Origin: Larix sibirica
Taxonomy: Eukaryota > Streptophyta > Pinopsida > Pinales > Pinaceae
DNA length: 10,313 nt
Direction of reading: 5' to 3'
Assembly (NCBI GenBank): GCA_004151065.3
Contig: NWUY0303878837.1
Span: forward strand, 1 to 10,313
Below the pieces are notes generated by a model, which was given only the letters and a program-made list of their open reading frames with translations, ran no database searches and was not told the DNA's origin. Shown piece by piece: positions 1-9,488 of the stretch. The translations under genes were made by a program, and so were the position numbers. Position 1 is the stretch's first letter; each line of letters starts with the position of its first letter.

Positions 1-40
1 TTCTGTTATTTCTGCTATCTCGTGTGTTTTCATTAATTAA

Positions 41-82
41 TTATTGCAGGTTCTTCACACATGCATTGAACTGAAGGAATGA
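41..82 (+). other. Possible 3' splice site and terminal exon end of an upstream gene
   Basis: A T-rich, AT-rich stretch with TAAT-type branch-like sequence ends in TTGCAG at 44-49, a good plant 3' splice acceptor. From base 50 a short frame of ten codons runs to TGA at 80-82; in the next phase it would read a shorter tail and also stop. The following 100 bases are T- and C-rich and look like plant 3' UTR sequence. The rest of any such gene would lie left of the window, so neither frame nor product can be established. Acceptor-like sequences arise often by chance in AT-rich plant DNA, so this is only a possibility. Confidence 0.2.
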
Positions 83-698
83 TGGGGTCCTCAAAGAGGG
101 TTTCTTTTGCCTCTTCCTTCTTATTCATGTATAAGGCCAATGGACCACAACCTTGGTGCTCTTGCACAAGTCTATGTAAATTACTTGTTCAATCATATGA
201 ATTAAACTAAAACAAAATAGATAGAATCCAGTTAACAAATTCAGATATATGAGATGTTATTAACAATTTCAAATATAATAGTCCTTGGACATCATGAGAG
301 ATCCACATGCTAATAGTTTAGGCATCTTTCAAGGATGTAGAATATCATGTGCTTAATAACTACTAGTTGTAGAAATAGAATGAGGGTTCTGTTTACTACC
401 TACTACATATGCCATTCATGCCTATGCTTCTGCGTGCTTGACTTTTCTAAGTTAAAATGTATGAATCTGCCACTGTCCTGTAAATCAATAAGACCATCCC
501 CTATCACCTCACAAAAAGGTGGGGAGGGAAGACATACAAAGAATTGATTAATAGTTGGATTTCTTCATGGACGTTGTTACCTAGAATCCATTTTTAATTT
601 ATCTTCTCGTGTATTCTGTTGATAACTAAATCCATACAAATACTAAAACTCTATAATAATGAACACATAGTAACAATAGCATTTAGGATAACTATGTA
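83..698. other. No recognisable gene
   Basis: AT-rich sequence with many stops in all frames. The open frame at 347-547 is short and of ordinary composition, and resembles no family I know. If the window's left edge is a terminal exon, the first 100-150 bases would be its 3' UTR. The end of this stretch (about 660-698) may contain a little more of the chalcone isomerase relic that becomes clear at 699. Confidence 0.5.
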
Positions 699-935
699 GG
701 TGAATTTCTAATGTTCATGTTGGTAACCATGATTACCTTGTTAATCGAAATGGGGCACTCTAAAAAGTTTGTAATTGAGGGCTACAAGGTGACATGAGAA
801 GCTCTATGAATAAATGGCAAGGCCGAAGCCAATGTTGTTATAGAATTCAAAGAGGCATTTAATGATCGGAATTTCCTCCCTGGTTCTTCTATCCTCTTCA
901 CAATTTCACCTATATCCCTGGTGGTAAGTAAGAGA
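699..935 (+). pseudogene. Chalcone isomerase (CHI) pseudogene fragment
   Basis: Read in the frame beginning at 699, the conceptual peptide follows the C-terminal half of plant chalcone isomerase, which cyclises naringenin chalcone to (2S)-naringenin in flavonoid synthesis. Anchors in order are G.F..F..VTMI (699-734), an S.K segment (759-767), *EAL* then INGKAEA (795-830), EFKEAF (843-860) and F.PGSSILFT.SP (873-911). Only one codon of extra length separates the query from the family pattern between VTMI and PGSSILFT. Stops at TGA 795-797, where the family has Trp, and TGA 807-809, where it has Gly, break the frame. In the family's QYSEKV.ENC block the catalytic Tyr is His (756-758), Asn is Gly (780-782) and Cys is Tyr (783-785). 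Similarity ends soon after 920, where GGTAAGTA at 923-930 resembles a 5' splice donor, so the piece looks like a genomic exon rather than a processed copy. Upstream similarity (about 660-698) needs a one-base shift and is uncertain. The N-terminal half was not found. Confidence 0.75.
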
Positions 936-1663
936 AATATTATTCTATGTTTTTTTTGGTGTTTCATTGATTTCCCAATGGAGTTAGTAGGTTGTGTTTC
1001 GGCAGTAGAGGGTGGAAATGAGGAAGGAATGTAAATAGGTAGACAGAATTTCACCAACCACCTAGATACCTCATCTCATAAAGAGGGTTGTAAGAGCTTA
1101 AAAAGATAGAGAAGGTTCAAGAAAGAAGTGGCCACCATGTTTTATGCATTGGTAGGAAATCCTATATCAATTCTCTAACGTTCCCACCAACCATAGATAT
1201 GAATAGGTAGATTATAAGTCAATTTATATAGAAAGCCGAGGGGTTCTTATGAATAGTTCTTGCCTTATCTTTACTATAGGAGGGAAATAAAAAATACAAC
1301 AAATAAGTAAACCATGACAATCACCTTCCATAAACCCTCTTCTTCTCATAGTGATGGCGACACCTTGTGAAGGGTTCCTGGAAGGCATGAGGGTGATGCA
1401 CCAAAGTTAGGGGAGGGAGGGGATACATTAGTGAGGGGCAATGAACACAATATATCCCTTTTCACATATATAGCTATAGCATCTCTTAACAATATATAAG
1501 AATGGAATAAACATGGTAAGAGGGAGAGAAAGTTGTCGAGCTCAAGATTGGAGAAGGTTAGTATGTCCATATATAAGATCAAGCATATGAATCCATTACA
1601 TACATTATTCATATCAGGTTTTTATTCCTTGTGCCATATATTTGATCTTAACCTTGAAACGAG

Positions 1664-1764
1664 ACAAAATTGTGGTTAATGTCTCTACATGCTAACACAA
1701 TACAAAATTGTAGTCGATGTATCTACATTCTAACAAAAGTTTAGTTTATATCTCTTCATGATAC
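1664..1764. repeat. Imperfect 38-bp tandem repeat, about 2.7 copies
   Basis: Copies at 1664-1701 and 1702-1739 both start ACAAAATTGT and share TCTACAT.CTAACA; I count 31 of 38 identical positions. A third, more diverged partial copy can be aligned from about 1733 to 1764 (ACAAAAGTTTAG ... ATCTCTTCATGATAC), slightly overlapping the second. The divergence suggests an old duplication. No function is evident. Confidence 0.75.
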
Positions 1765-3354
1765 TCTCCGTAGCTTCAACATCCATTTCTTCTCCACCAA
1801 TATTCCTTGCAGGTGTTTCCAAACATGTCAAACTTTCCTTTGAGCTATGCATATGAATGTGTTTTTTCCCGGATGTAGGTATAAGAGGAATACCAAAGAC
1901 AACTAAGGCAGTGTTGACAACACTTTGTTCTAAGACCTCCTATGACACCTCCTTGTTTAAACATAGTAGGTGGCCTTGTTTCTTGGGTGAACAAGGATGT
2001 ACCTATATCTCTATAGATAGACCGATAATCCTACTAGTTTGCTAATTAGACAACCGAAGGTTGGGTGAGGCCAAGAAGGAGTAAGGCGATATTCCTACTT
2101 GTATAAATTTATAATGCTTGGCATGGAAAGGCAATAATAGTGGCAATGGAAAACTTTTAAAGCATTTCTTGCATGCCATGGTTTACCAAGAGACTCGTAG
2201 TTTTGTCGGTGCATTAATGAAATATCAATGTGGTTCATGTGTCCTCTGTAAGATATGACTTCGAGCCACAAGTTATTAGAATTACAACATAGGAGAATTG
2301 CCCAAAATAACAACAAAACCCCATAATATCATTTTAAACAACATGATGCTACACTTTGCAAAAATTAAAATAAAAAGTTAAAAAAATCAAAATATTGTAA
2401 AAAGTTAAAAAACTGAATACAATGGAATAGAAGACATTAAGATTATTAATAATGAAAACAACCAAATCCATCTAAAGTTTAAGACAAGGACAATTAACTT
2501 AGATAGATTTTTGTATTTTGACAATAGGACATTATCAATGGCAAGGCATTTAATGTTGTGGTAATAATGTTGTTAGCCATTAAATCTCAAGCAACTTGAA
2601 ATCCAACAACAACTAACATAATTGTTGCTTCAACATTGAATGAACTACAACAACCTAAATAATTTTCACCACTAGCAATGAACAGTTTCATCATTTTCCC
2701 ATAAAATGGAAACATTAATTAACATGTTGAATAGCTTTTAATGACACCAAAACACGTGGTAGGAATCCTCACAGCCAAAGTGTGTGTTTTTATATAATGA
2801 TTGGAAAGTGGATGTAGTCATCTATGTTTTTCTTGATGTGAAGGAAAAGCACGTTCCAATTTACATAGACTCATGTCTTCAAAACTAATTATGTGAAAAT
2901 GAAATCATATTATCTCAGATCGGACAACATATGCCCTCGAAGTAAGGAAGAATATCACGATTCTAACTAATAATGGTTTGGGTTGGTGTGACAATTACAT
3001 TTCTTCTTAATTCAATGTTTTGTAAATTATATTTTACACAGGGTTATAGTATATATATAATTAATATTGTAAGTTTTTCTATTCTATTATAATTGTATTA
3101 TAATTTTTTTATTATTAATATTTATTTTTCCGTTGTAAATTAGGTTTAGGTTAAATGCTTGTGAGAAGTGTTATTTCTCTTATGTAAGTTCAAATTTACT
3201 TGTACTTAGTAAGTAAGTGTATTAAACAAATTTCTTTACTTCAAATTCGAGATGAACTAATAATAGTATCATTCAAACCATATATTCAACATACTTATGT
3301 GTAAAATCAATTTTTAGTTTAAAGTTGTGTGAATTTACCAAACTAAAATACATG

Positions 3355-3378
3355 ATATATATATATATATATATATAT
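3355..3378. repeat. (AT)12 microsatellite
   Basis: Twelve uninterrupted AT dinucleotides, followed by a short A-rich run. It lies about 100 bases left of the probable LINE 5' end. Such tracts are common in plant intergenic DNA and likely vary in length. Confidence 0.95.
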
Positions 3379-3434
3379 TAAAAAAATAAAATAGAGAAAT
3401 ATATTATCATAAAGAAAATATATGGTATGGATCA

Positions 3435-3449
3435 ACTTTTTGAAAAAGT
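3435..3449. repeat. Short perfect palindrome
   Basis: ACTTTTT, one G, then AAAAAGT: seven-base arms around a single central base. It sits just upstream of the LINE leader. It is short and of low complexity, so it may be chance. Confidence 0.5.
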
Positions 3450-3479
3450 GTTATTTAAAAAAATGGTGAAAGGAATTTT

Positions 3480-3817
3480 AACTCTTTTTGGGTCACATAG
3501 TCTATAAACCCTAGCTTGAGTTTTCATGGCGATTATTCATGATTGTTGATGCTTCAACATCCAAGGAGTCAAGTTTCCGTGGGTAGAAACCTAGTACCAA
3601 CTTTGTTAAAAAAGTGGGAATCAATGTTCGATTTCATGTTTAATCTTGCCTTCAACTGATTAGGGTTTGGTAGCTTTGTTTTTTCAATAATTTGTTTTGG
3701 ATTCAAAGTGATTTTAGATCAAGTAGTGGGTGCCTTGGTTTAAACCCTAGTATTTTTTCATATGGCCATATCTTGATGATCTTATGAAAAAGTGATTTAA
3801 TTGTTTGTTCACATGTT
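3480..3817 (+). promoter_or_regulatory. Probable LINE 5' leader with telo-box-like motifs
   Basis: This stretch precedes ORF1, is less AT-rich than the DNA to its left and has no long open frame. AAACCCTA occurs at 3506-3513 and 3742-3749, and its complement TAGGGTTT at 3661-3668. A further TAGGGTTT lies inside ORF1 at 4051-4058. In plants this octamer (telo-box) is a known element of promoters of growth and translation genes. LINEs use an internal promoter, so a regulatory role is possible but inferred. A TATA box is not expected and none stands out. Confidence 0.35.
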
Positions 3818-5847
3818 GTGGAGAAAAAGGCCAAAAAGGCTTCATTTATTGCAGCGCCAATACCGATAGCCAATGGTGTAGCATCTACCAAGTCTTTTCG
3901 ATGTGACTTGGTCATTAATGCACAACAAAGAAATTTGTGGAATGCATTGGGCAATGATCCTCTTTCTTCACATCGAGTTTCTTGTGAGGAAGATGTTCTA
4001 GGGCATAATTTGGCGGTGGTTTTGACTCTAGTTTCTCCTATTATTGGGGATAGGGTTTCAACGTGTTCGGAATTTTTGAATGTGACCACGGTTCCAGGAT
4101 TTTGTGTAGTTGAAATGGATAAGAATGGTGTTTTAGAAGGAGGTTTAGTGTTCTCTTATGGTGATGAAAGGCGTTGGAATGTTCCTGGGGCAGATTTAGG
4201 TTTTAATCTGATTGTTGGTTCATCTTTGCGTTCAAAGGTTTGTTGGGATAGTCTTTATACCTACTTGAAAGGATTGACTGTGGAACTAGTTTTTGATACT
4301 TTTTTCCCTGTAGATAGAAGACATGCTTCATAGAAATTTTCATCTGGGCTTACAGGGTTAAGGGCTTGTGAAAGGAGACAACTAAATGCTTTTAAGGTTA
4401 AATCTGGTATCGAAGATTTCATTGTAGGGAAGGACATTAATATTGATCGAGTGGAATATCTTTCTCACAAGGCCTTTATCGAACGCCTAGAATATTTAAA
4501 AATGAATCGACCGGATATGATTTAATGGGCAATGAAAGTTTGGCAACCTAAACTGGATTATTGTCCTCAAGTTCATATTTTGCCTAAAGGATGGTTTTGT
4601 TTTATTTTCCTATTAGATAAGCATGCCCAAAAGATACTTAATAGGTTTTGGGTCATTGGACATGGCTCTCTTGTTCTCTGGAGGTGGAATGTGGATTTTA
4701 ACCCTATGAAGGAAAGGGTTACCAAGCGTCATTTGTGGCTTCTATTGTCGGTATTTCCTATGCATATGTTGACCAAATAGGTGTTGGTAGGCCTTGTGAA
4801 CCATCTAGGGAAATTTATTTCAGTGGATAATAAAATGATTCACTCTAGGGATAAAAGAATGGCATATGTGCTTGCAGAATTCAATGTCTCTCATGGCCTT
4901 CTAGAGAGTGTTGATATTTGTTGGGAATCAAGGGTTTTTAAATAAAGGATTGAATACATAAATATTTCATTCAGATGTCATATCTATCAGCGCATTGGTC
5001 ACTTGCGCTATAATTTCCTAGACAACTCTTTGGAATTCGAAGTTGATGATTCTACCGTGAATTCGGATCTAGATGGAGGAATGATGTTATCAAAGTCCAT
5101 TTTGGGGATTTCGCTCCTGGAAATAGAATTGAAGGGGACACATGCTTCTAATGAAAAAGGTATGTCACCAATATCTTCTCCTACTCCCTATGAAGGTTTG
5201 TCTTCTATGGATTTAAGATATATAAAATCTATAGAAAAGGAGTGCTATGATAAAAGAGGCACGATAGTTAGTGGTGAATATAATGATCCTATCCTCTTGG
5301 ATTCTGACCTCCCTTCTTAATTGGATCAAATTGATCCTTCTTCTGTTAAAAATGATTCTCCTTCTTGAGGTAAAGAGGAAATTGATTGCCCTGGTTTTTC
5401 CCTTACCAATTAATCTAATACTCTTGAGATTGTTGTTTTCCCTCTTTATGATTTTATACCTTTACCTTTATCAAAACCTTCTATAGGTAGCTCAAGTCCA
5501 TCTCATAATCCTCATAATCCTCCTGGCATATCAATTAATTCTCCGTCCTTTAAGGAAGTTGTGAATTTGACTCTGCTTAAACTCTTTGCCAATAAACCCT
5601 TTGACAAGCCTGGAGTTTCTCCCATTAATTCAATTAGACACTAGAATGTGACTATCTGAAATATAAAAATAAAAATAAGTCTAGTAGGGGGTTAAAGGGG
5701 GTCTCATGTGATTCACAACAATTTTCTTATGGAGAGTACTTACCACTATCTTCCAAGTTAGAGGAGGAAGGAAAATGCAACCCTTTGAACTCACACTTTG
5801 AAAATGGGGCCCTTAGAGCATCAAATCCCTCTCAAAGGGGTGATTAA
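3818..5847 (+). pseudogene. LINE ORF1 pseudogene (gag-like, DUF4283 plus zinc knuckle)
   Basis: ORF1 proteins of plant LINEs bind the element RNA and act as chaperones. One frame (position mod 3 = 2) can be followed from 3818 to about 5640. The N-terminal 170 codons are open and start with a Lys/Ala-rich segment; the first codon is GTG, possibly a decayed ATG. The DUF4283-type core lies at about 4532-4930: LPKGWF.F.F (4586-4615), W..GHGSLVLWRW (4649-4687), a W/L-rich strand near 4733-4760, and GL.ESVDI near 4898. A degenerate CX2CX4HX4C zinc knuckle follows at 4976-5017. Premature stops are at 4331, 4523, 4778, 4943, 5318, 5366 and 5411. A frame change at 5638-5644 leads into 62 open codons with a basic KYKNKNKSSRG segment (from 5659), ending in TAA at 5845-5847. 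Expected intact length is about 675 residues. Upstream TGA at 3785 closes the frame, so the true start is uncertain. Confidence 0.85.
4976..5017 (+). other. Degenerate CCHC zinc knuckle of ORF1
   Basis: The CX2CX4HX4C spacing is exact, with Gly just before His. Cys is kept at 4976-4978 and His at 5000-5002, but the second Cys is Tyr (TAT, 4985-4987) and the last is Phe (TTC, 5015-5017). Each is one base from a Cys codon. The knuckle would bind single-stranded nucleic acid; with two of four zinc ligands lost it could not fold normally. Confidence 0.75.
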
Positions 5848-5849
5848 TG
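5845..5849 (+). promoter_or_regulatory. TAATG stop-start overlap joining ORF1 and ORF2
   Basis: TAA at 5845-5847 ends the last open frame of ORF1 and ATG at 5847-5849 starts the endonuclease frame of ORF2, sharing one A. A TGA at 5841-5843 in the ORF2 frame prevents that frame from being entered from upstream, so ORF2 must begin here or further in. The UAAUG arrangement is the one through which the silkworm LINE SART1 translates its second ORF by termination-reinitiation. Use of the same mechanism here is an inference. Confidence 0.65.
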
Positions 5850-6560
5850 TTAATTACAACATTTAACATTAGGTGGCTAGGGGGAAACTCCAAATTCTAT
5901 GCCATTAAGAGGTTTTTTGAATGTAATAAATATGATATTGTTCAAATCCAAGAATCTATCAATTCAACTATTAAAGACAATGGATTTTTTCTAACGATAT
6001 TTCTAGGATGGGAAGTTTCTATAATCGATGCTGTGGGATTTTCCGGTGGTCTTGTTGCAATTTGGAATCCACTTTCTATGTCACTAAAGCCGTATGCTTC
6101 TTGTGTGGGCATTATTCTTATTGGGAAGATTAAGGGTTTGGATTAGGAGTTTAATATCCTTAAATGTTATGGACCATATAGAGATAGATTGTCATTATGG
6201 AATGATGTGGAATCCTGTGGTATTCTTGATGATCCAAATTTAATTATAGCCAGAGATTTAAATCTTACTCTATAATCAAATGAAGTATGAGGTCAAAATG
6301 ATAATTTGGACCCTCTGTCATATTTATTCCTTTAATTTTTCCAAAGACATAATTTGTTGGATGTGGTTCCCTCTAAAATTTGTCTAACTTGGCATAATGG
6401 TAGAACTGGGTTGGAGTGGATTAGAACAAGGTTGGATCGATTTATGATCGAAGAATATTTAGCTGCTTCTTTGAATATATATAGATATTGGGTGGTTTGA
6501 TCCATTATTTATGATCAGTCTCCAGTGTGCCTACAAATTGAAGGGGAGCCTTTTGAATTT
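5847..6560 (+). other. APE-type endonuclease domain of ORF2 (inactive)
   Basis: This domain nicks target DNA to create the primer for reverse transcription. Seen in order: TFNIRWLGG (family NIRGLGG), IQES with the metal-binding Glu at 5952-5954, GFSGGLVAIWNP, CYGPYRDR (about 6159-6185), ARDLNLTL with Asp at 6255-6257 and Asn at 6261-6263, WHNGRTG and RLDRF (about 6430-6445). The final SDH motif reads YDQ at 6510-6518: Asp stays, the catalytic His is Gln. Five stops (6144, 6273, 6288, 6333, 6498) interrupt it, the third in place of Trp in the family E.WG motif. No indel is needed across the whole domain. Confidence 0.88.
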
Positions 6561-7129
6561 AAATTAAATCACACCTGGATTCAAGATGAGGATTTATGTA
6601 AGTTTATTAGGTCCAATTGGGTTGTTCTAAACTGTACTAAAGGGGATGATGTTATGGAAAAGCTGATAGCAAAACTTAAAGGTCTTAAAAAATTTGTTAT
6701 GCAGTGGGTGAAGTCTAAGGATCAACGATCTAAGAGAGAAATTGTGGAGATTGAAAATCATATCAATGAAATCTTATTGGAAAGTTTCTTTGGGTCTTTT
6801 TCAAAGGGAGATAACGTTTTATTATTAGAATTAAAATCCAAGAAAGACAAAATTTTGAAGAGGGAAGAAGAAAATTGGAGACTGAAAAGTAGGGTTATCT
6901 GGATTTCCCAAGGAGACAATAATACTCAATTTTTCCATATCTATGCCAGTCATAGAAGGAACATCAATTCTATATAGGACCTGAAATCGGTGAATGGGGA
7001 ATGGATCTCCTCATAGGTTGATTTGGAAAAGGATGATGTTGATTTCTTCTCTAACCATTTTATGGATCAAGGAAGGTTTGATATCAACTCTAAACTTAAA
7101 GTGATTCAACATTATCCCTCTTTTTTAAC

Positions 7130-8390
7130 TAAGGAAGAAGGAAAGGGCATTGGTAGACTAGTTACTCTTGATGAAATTGAAGGTGTTTTGTAATAGTTTT
7201 CTAAGGATAAAATCCCAGGTCCAGATGGCTGGCCTATAATAGAGTTCTTCAGTTCTTTTTTTGATCTTATGGGGAAGGAATTATTGGAGGTTGTTGAAAT
7301 TTTTAGACTTAAAGGTTTTATCTCTGGGTCTCTTAACTCTACCTTCATTACTCTTGCTCCTAAATGTGATAAGCCTCATTTTTTTTTGGATTTCATACCT
7401 ATCTCACTCTGCAACCTTGTTTATAAGTTAATCGCCAAAATCATATATAATAATAATAGGCTCAATCCTAAGTTAGTAGAAGTGGCCTCAAAGGAGCAGT
7501 TTGGATTCTTAGCTAATAGGCAAATTCTGGATGCCATTGGGTTTTCTCAAGAATGCTTTCACACCATTAAGACCAAAAATTTAGATGCTTTGATTATAAA
7601 GATGGACCTTGCTAAAGCATATGATAAGGTCAATTGGGGTTTCTTAAGACTTCTTCTCCTTCAAATTGGCCTCCCATTAGAAGTAACTAATTGGATTATG
7701 GAGTGTGTATCCTTTGCATGTTTTGTTGTCTTCATTAATGGTTCTCCAACAAAAAATTTCAAAATATAGAGAGGATTAAGGAAGGGATGTCCTCTGTATC
7801 CTATTTTATTTTTGTTGGTCATTGAAGGTTTAAGTAGAATGATTATTGAGGCTAAAAGGGATGGAAAAATATTTCGTATTAAATTTTCTTTGGACCTTCT
7901 ATTACACACTTACTTTTTGCAAATGATGTGTTCCTTTTTGGAATAGGTACTCTGGATGAATGGGACTCTTTATATGAGATCATTTCTCTCTTTTGTGCTT
8001 CTACAAGTATGGATATTAATCAAACTAAATCCAATTTTTACATAAATGGTGTTGAATATGAAATTATTGCTTAGATTTATAACTTCTTCCCTTATAAGGC
8101 GGAGAAACTTGATGCTAGGCTTAAATATCTGTTTGTTTTTAATCCCAAAAAATATAGGTTAAATTATGACTGGTTATGGATTGTAAAGATGATTGAAAAA
8201 AGGATCAGAAACTATACTTTCAAGTTTTTGTCTATGGGTGGATGACTCACTTTGATCATATCTATTTTAGTGAGAATCCTAGTTTACTGGTTTTACTTAG
8301 TTGTTGTGCCTCGTTCCATTTTAAATTTGATAAGGAAAAAACGGTTTCATTTTCTCTAGTCTGGCTCTGGGAATGTTAGCAAATTCCATA
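7130..8390 (+). other. Reverse transcriptase domain of ORF2 (inactive)
   Basis: The polymerase copies LINE RNA from the nicked target. Seen: DEIEGVL then SKDKIPGPDGW (7170-7233, with two adjacent stops at 7191-7196), PISLCN with Ile for the usual Arg before it (about 7404-7421), EQFGFLANRQILDAI (7494-7540), motif A KMDLAKAYDKVNW with Asp at 7605-7607, and motif B RGLRKGCPL (7770-7796), just after a stop at 7767. After a frame change near 7885 comes motif C, FAND at 7916-7927 instead of FADD. Downstream are the L1-type thumb pieces DINQTKSNF, LNYDWLW, GG*LTLI (stop at 8243) and F.FL*SG (stop at 8357). Confidence 0.92.
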
Positions 8391-9487
8391 TAGTTAAATG
8401 GGAAAGACTTTCCCTTACAAAATCCCTTGCTGGATCAGACATTAAAAATATCAAGTTATTCAATGTGGCTCTTTGTTTGAAAATTCTTTGGGGTGGGCTA
8501 TTTGATGTTAGTATGTGGAGTATGGTTTTAAAAGTCAAATATATTAAAGGTATTTTTGTTCTGCAATGGATCTGGAAGCTTGTGAAATCAATGGTTGGTG
8601 TTTCATGCATTTGGAATGGCTTCATTCAGGCATTTAATTAGATTAATAGATGCTTAACTTGGAAAGTTGGGAGTGGGTTAACATCCTTATTGGGATTGAT
8701 CCTTTTATAGGTGGTGAGGAAAATTATATGTTATCTAACCCTCTATTGGAATACTTGGTAGGATTTGGGTTTGTTACTCTTGATCATATCAATAGGCCAA
8801 GTTGGATGAGACCATCAAGTTCCTATTGGATTCACGATGAAGAATTAGGTCTTCATGGTATCTGGGCATTTGAATAGACTACATATATCATGGCTCTTAA
8901 TAGGGTAGGCATATTAAGACTTGATGATATAGATGACAGATTGGAATGGAGTTGGGATAATGATATAGAACATGTTACTGCCAAGACAACATATGAAGCT
9001 GTTGTTATTTCTCTCTTTAACACGGTGCCCAAATGGTGGTATGGTAATATTTGAAAGTGGAATGTTCCTCTGAAGCTTAAGTTCTTTTTTCTGGCTAGTT
9101 TTGGAAAATTGCATCCTCACTTGGGAGAATTTGGTTAGAAGGGTATGGTTTTGTCCAAGTCAATGTGTTTTATGCAAGGAAGGTGTGGAAACTATTGATC
9201 ATCATTTTGTCTCTTGCAAATTCAGCATACATGTATGGAAAGATATTAATGAATTTCTTCATATTGATCTCTATTGGGGTACTAACAACATTAAAGACAG
9301 TTTCACCTCATGGGTCCAGGAAGGTAATTCTCATAAACTTCTTTGTAAATTTGTATGTTGGACATTATGGAATATGAGAAACAAAGCTATGTTTGATGAT
9401 ATTTCTCCTAATGTGATGGTATGTAGCATAAAATGCTTGTGCTTGTACCAATATTATCATGCAATTGGAAAAGAAAAAAAGGTTTAG
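8390..9487 (+). other. LINE connection region and zf-RVT zinc-binding segment of ORF2
   Basis: The region between RT and RNase H in plant LINEs. Frame 2 carries KWERLSLTKS and KILWGG up to about 8690, then frame 1 carries IGIDPFIGG (8686-8712), EWSWDND, TAKTTYEAV and KWNVPLKLKFFF (9055-9090). Frame 2 resumes with NCILTWENLVRR, CVLC at 9164-9175, ETIDHHFVSCKFS..VW and W.LWNMRNKAMF. The Cys-X2-Cys, His and Cys residues of zf-RVT are all present and this last segment (9101-9470) has no stop, the best preserved stretch of the C-terminal half. Stops elsewhere: 8639, 8875 and 9052. Confidence 0.85.
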
Positions 9488-9488
9488 G

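Larger units (their letters stand above)
936..3480. other. AT-rich intergenic DNA without recognisable genes
   Basis: About 2.5 kb with dense stops. The open frames here (for example 1346-1612 on the minus strand, 1857-2045 plus, 2095-2316 minus) show no family motif and no initiation context. The stretch from 2330 to 3480 is very AT-rich, with small A-rich duplications such as TAAAAAGTTAAAAAA at 2371-2385 and 2398-2412. Local repeats are listed separately. I searched by eye for the missing parts of chalcone isomerase, for LTR retrotransposon motifs and for tRNA-like sequences, and saw none. Confidence 0.5.

Noticed and set aside
782-1057. Minus-strand open frame of 91 codons
   Set aside because: It lies antisense to the chalcone isomerase fragment, which explains its openness; its own sequence shows no family motif.
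1346-1612. Minus-strand open frame of 88 codons
   Set aside because: Low-complexity hydrophobic composition, no recognisable domain, no support from flanking sequence.
1857-2045. Plus-strand open frame of 62 codons
   Set aside because: Short, no motif, and no plant initiation or splice context that stands out.
2095-2316. Minus-strand open frame of 73 codons
   Set aside because: No family resemblance; openness within chance expectation.
3538-3556. Small hairpin TGTTGA ... TCAACA
   Set aside because: Only six-base arms with a four-base loop; expected by chance in a window this size.
3703-4089. Minus-strand open frame of 128 codons
   Set aside because: It is antisense to the ORF1 N-terminal region, whose frame joins the rest of ORF1.
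5400-5486. Leu/Ile-rich frame suggesting a membrane protein (open frame 5271-5486)
   Set aside because: It is the +1 shadow of ORF1 in a T-rich stretch; the ORF1 frame continues there with Ser/Pro-rich sequence.
7112-7348. Minus-strand open frame of 78 codons
   Set aside because: Antisense to clear reverse transcriptase motifs.
8356-8625. Minus-strand open frame of 89 codons
   Set aside because: Antisense to the region after the RT, which reads as LINE ORF2 on the plus strand.
9165-9377. Plus-strand open frame overlapping the zf-RVT segment
   Set aside because: The frame at 9101-9487 carries the Cys/His pattern; this is its out-of-phase shadow.
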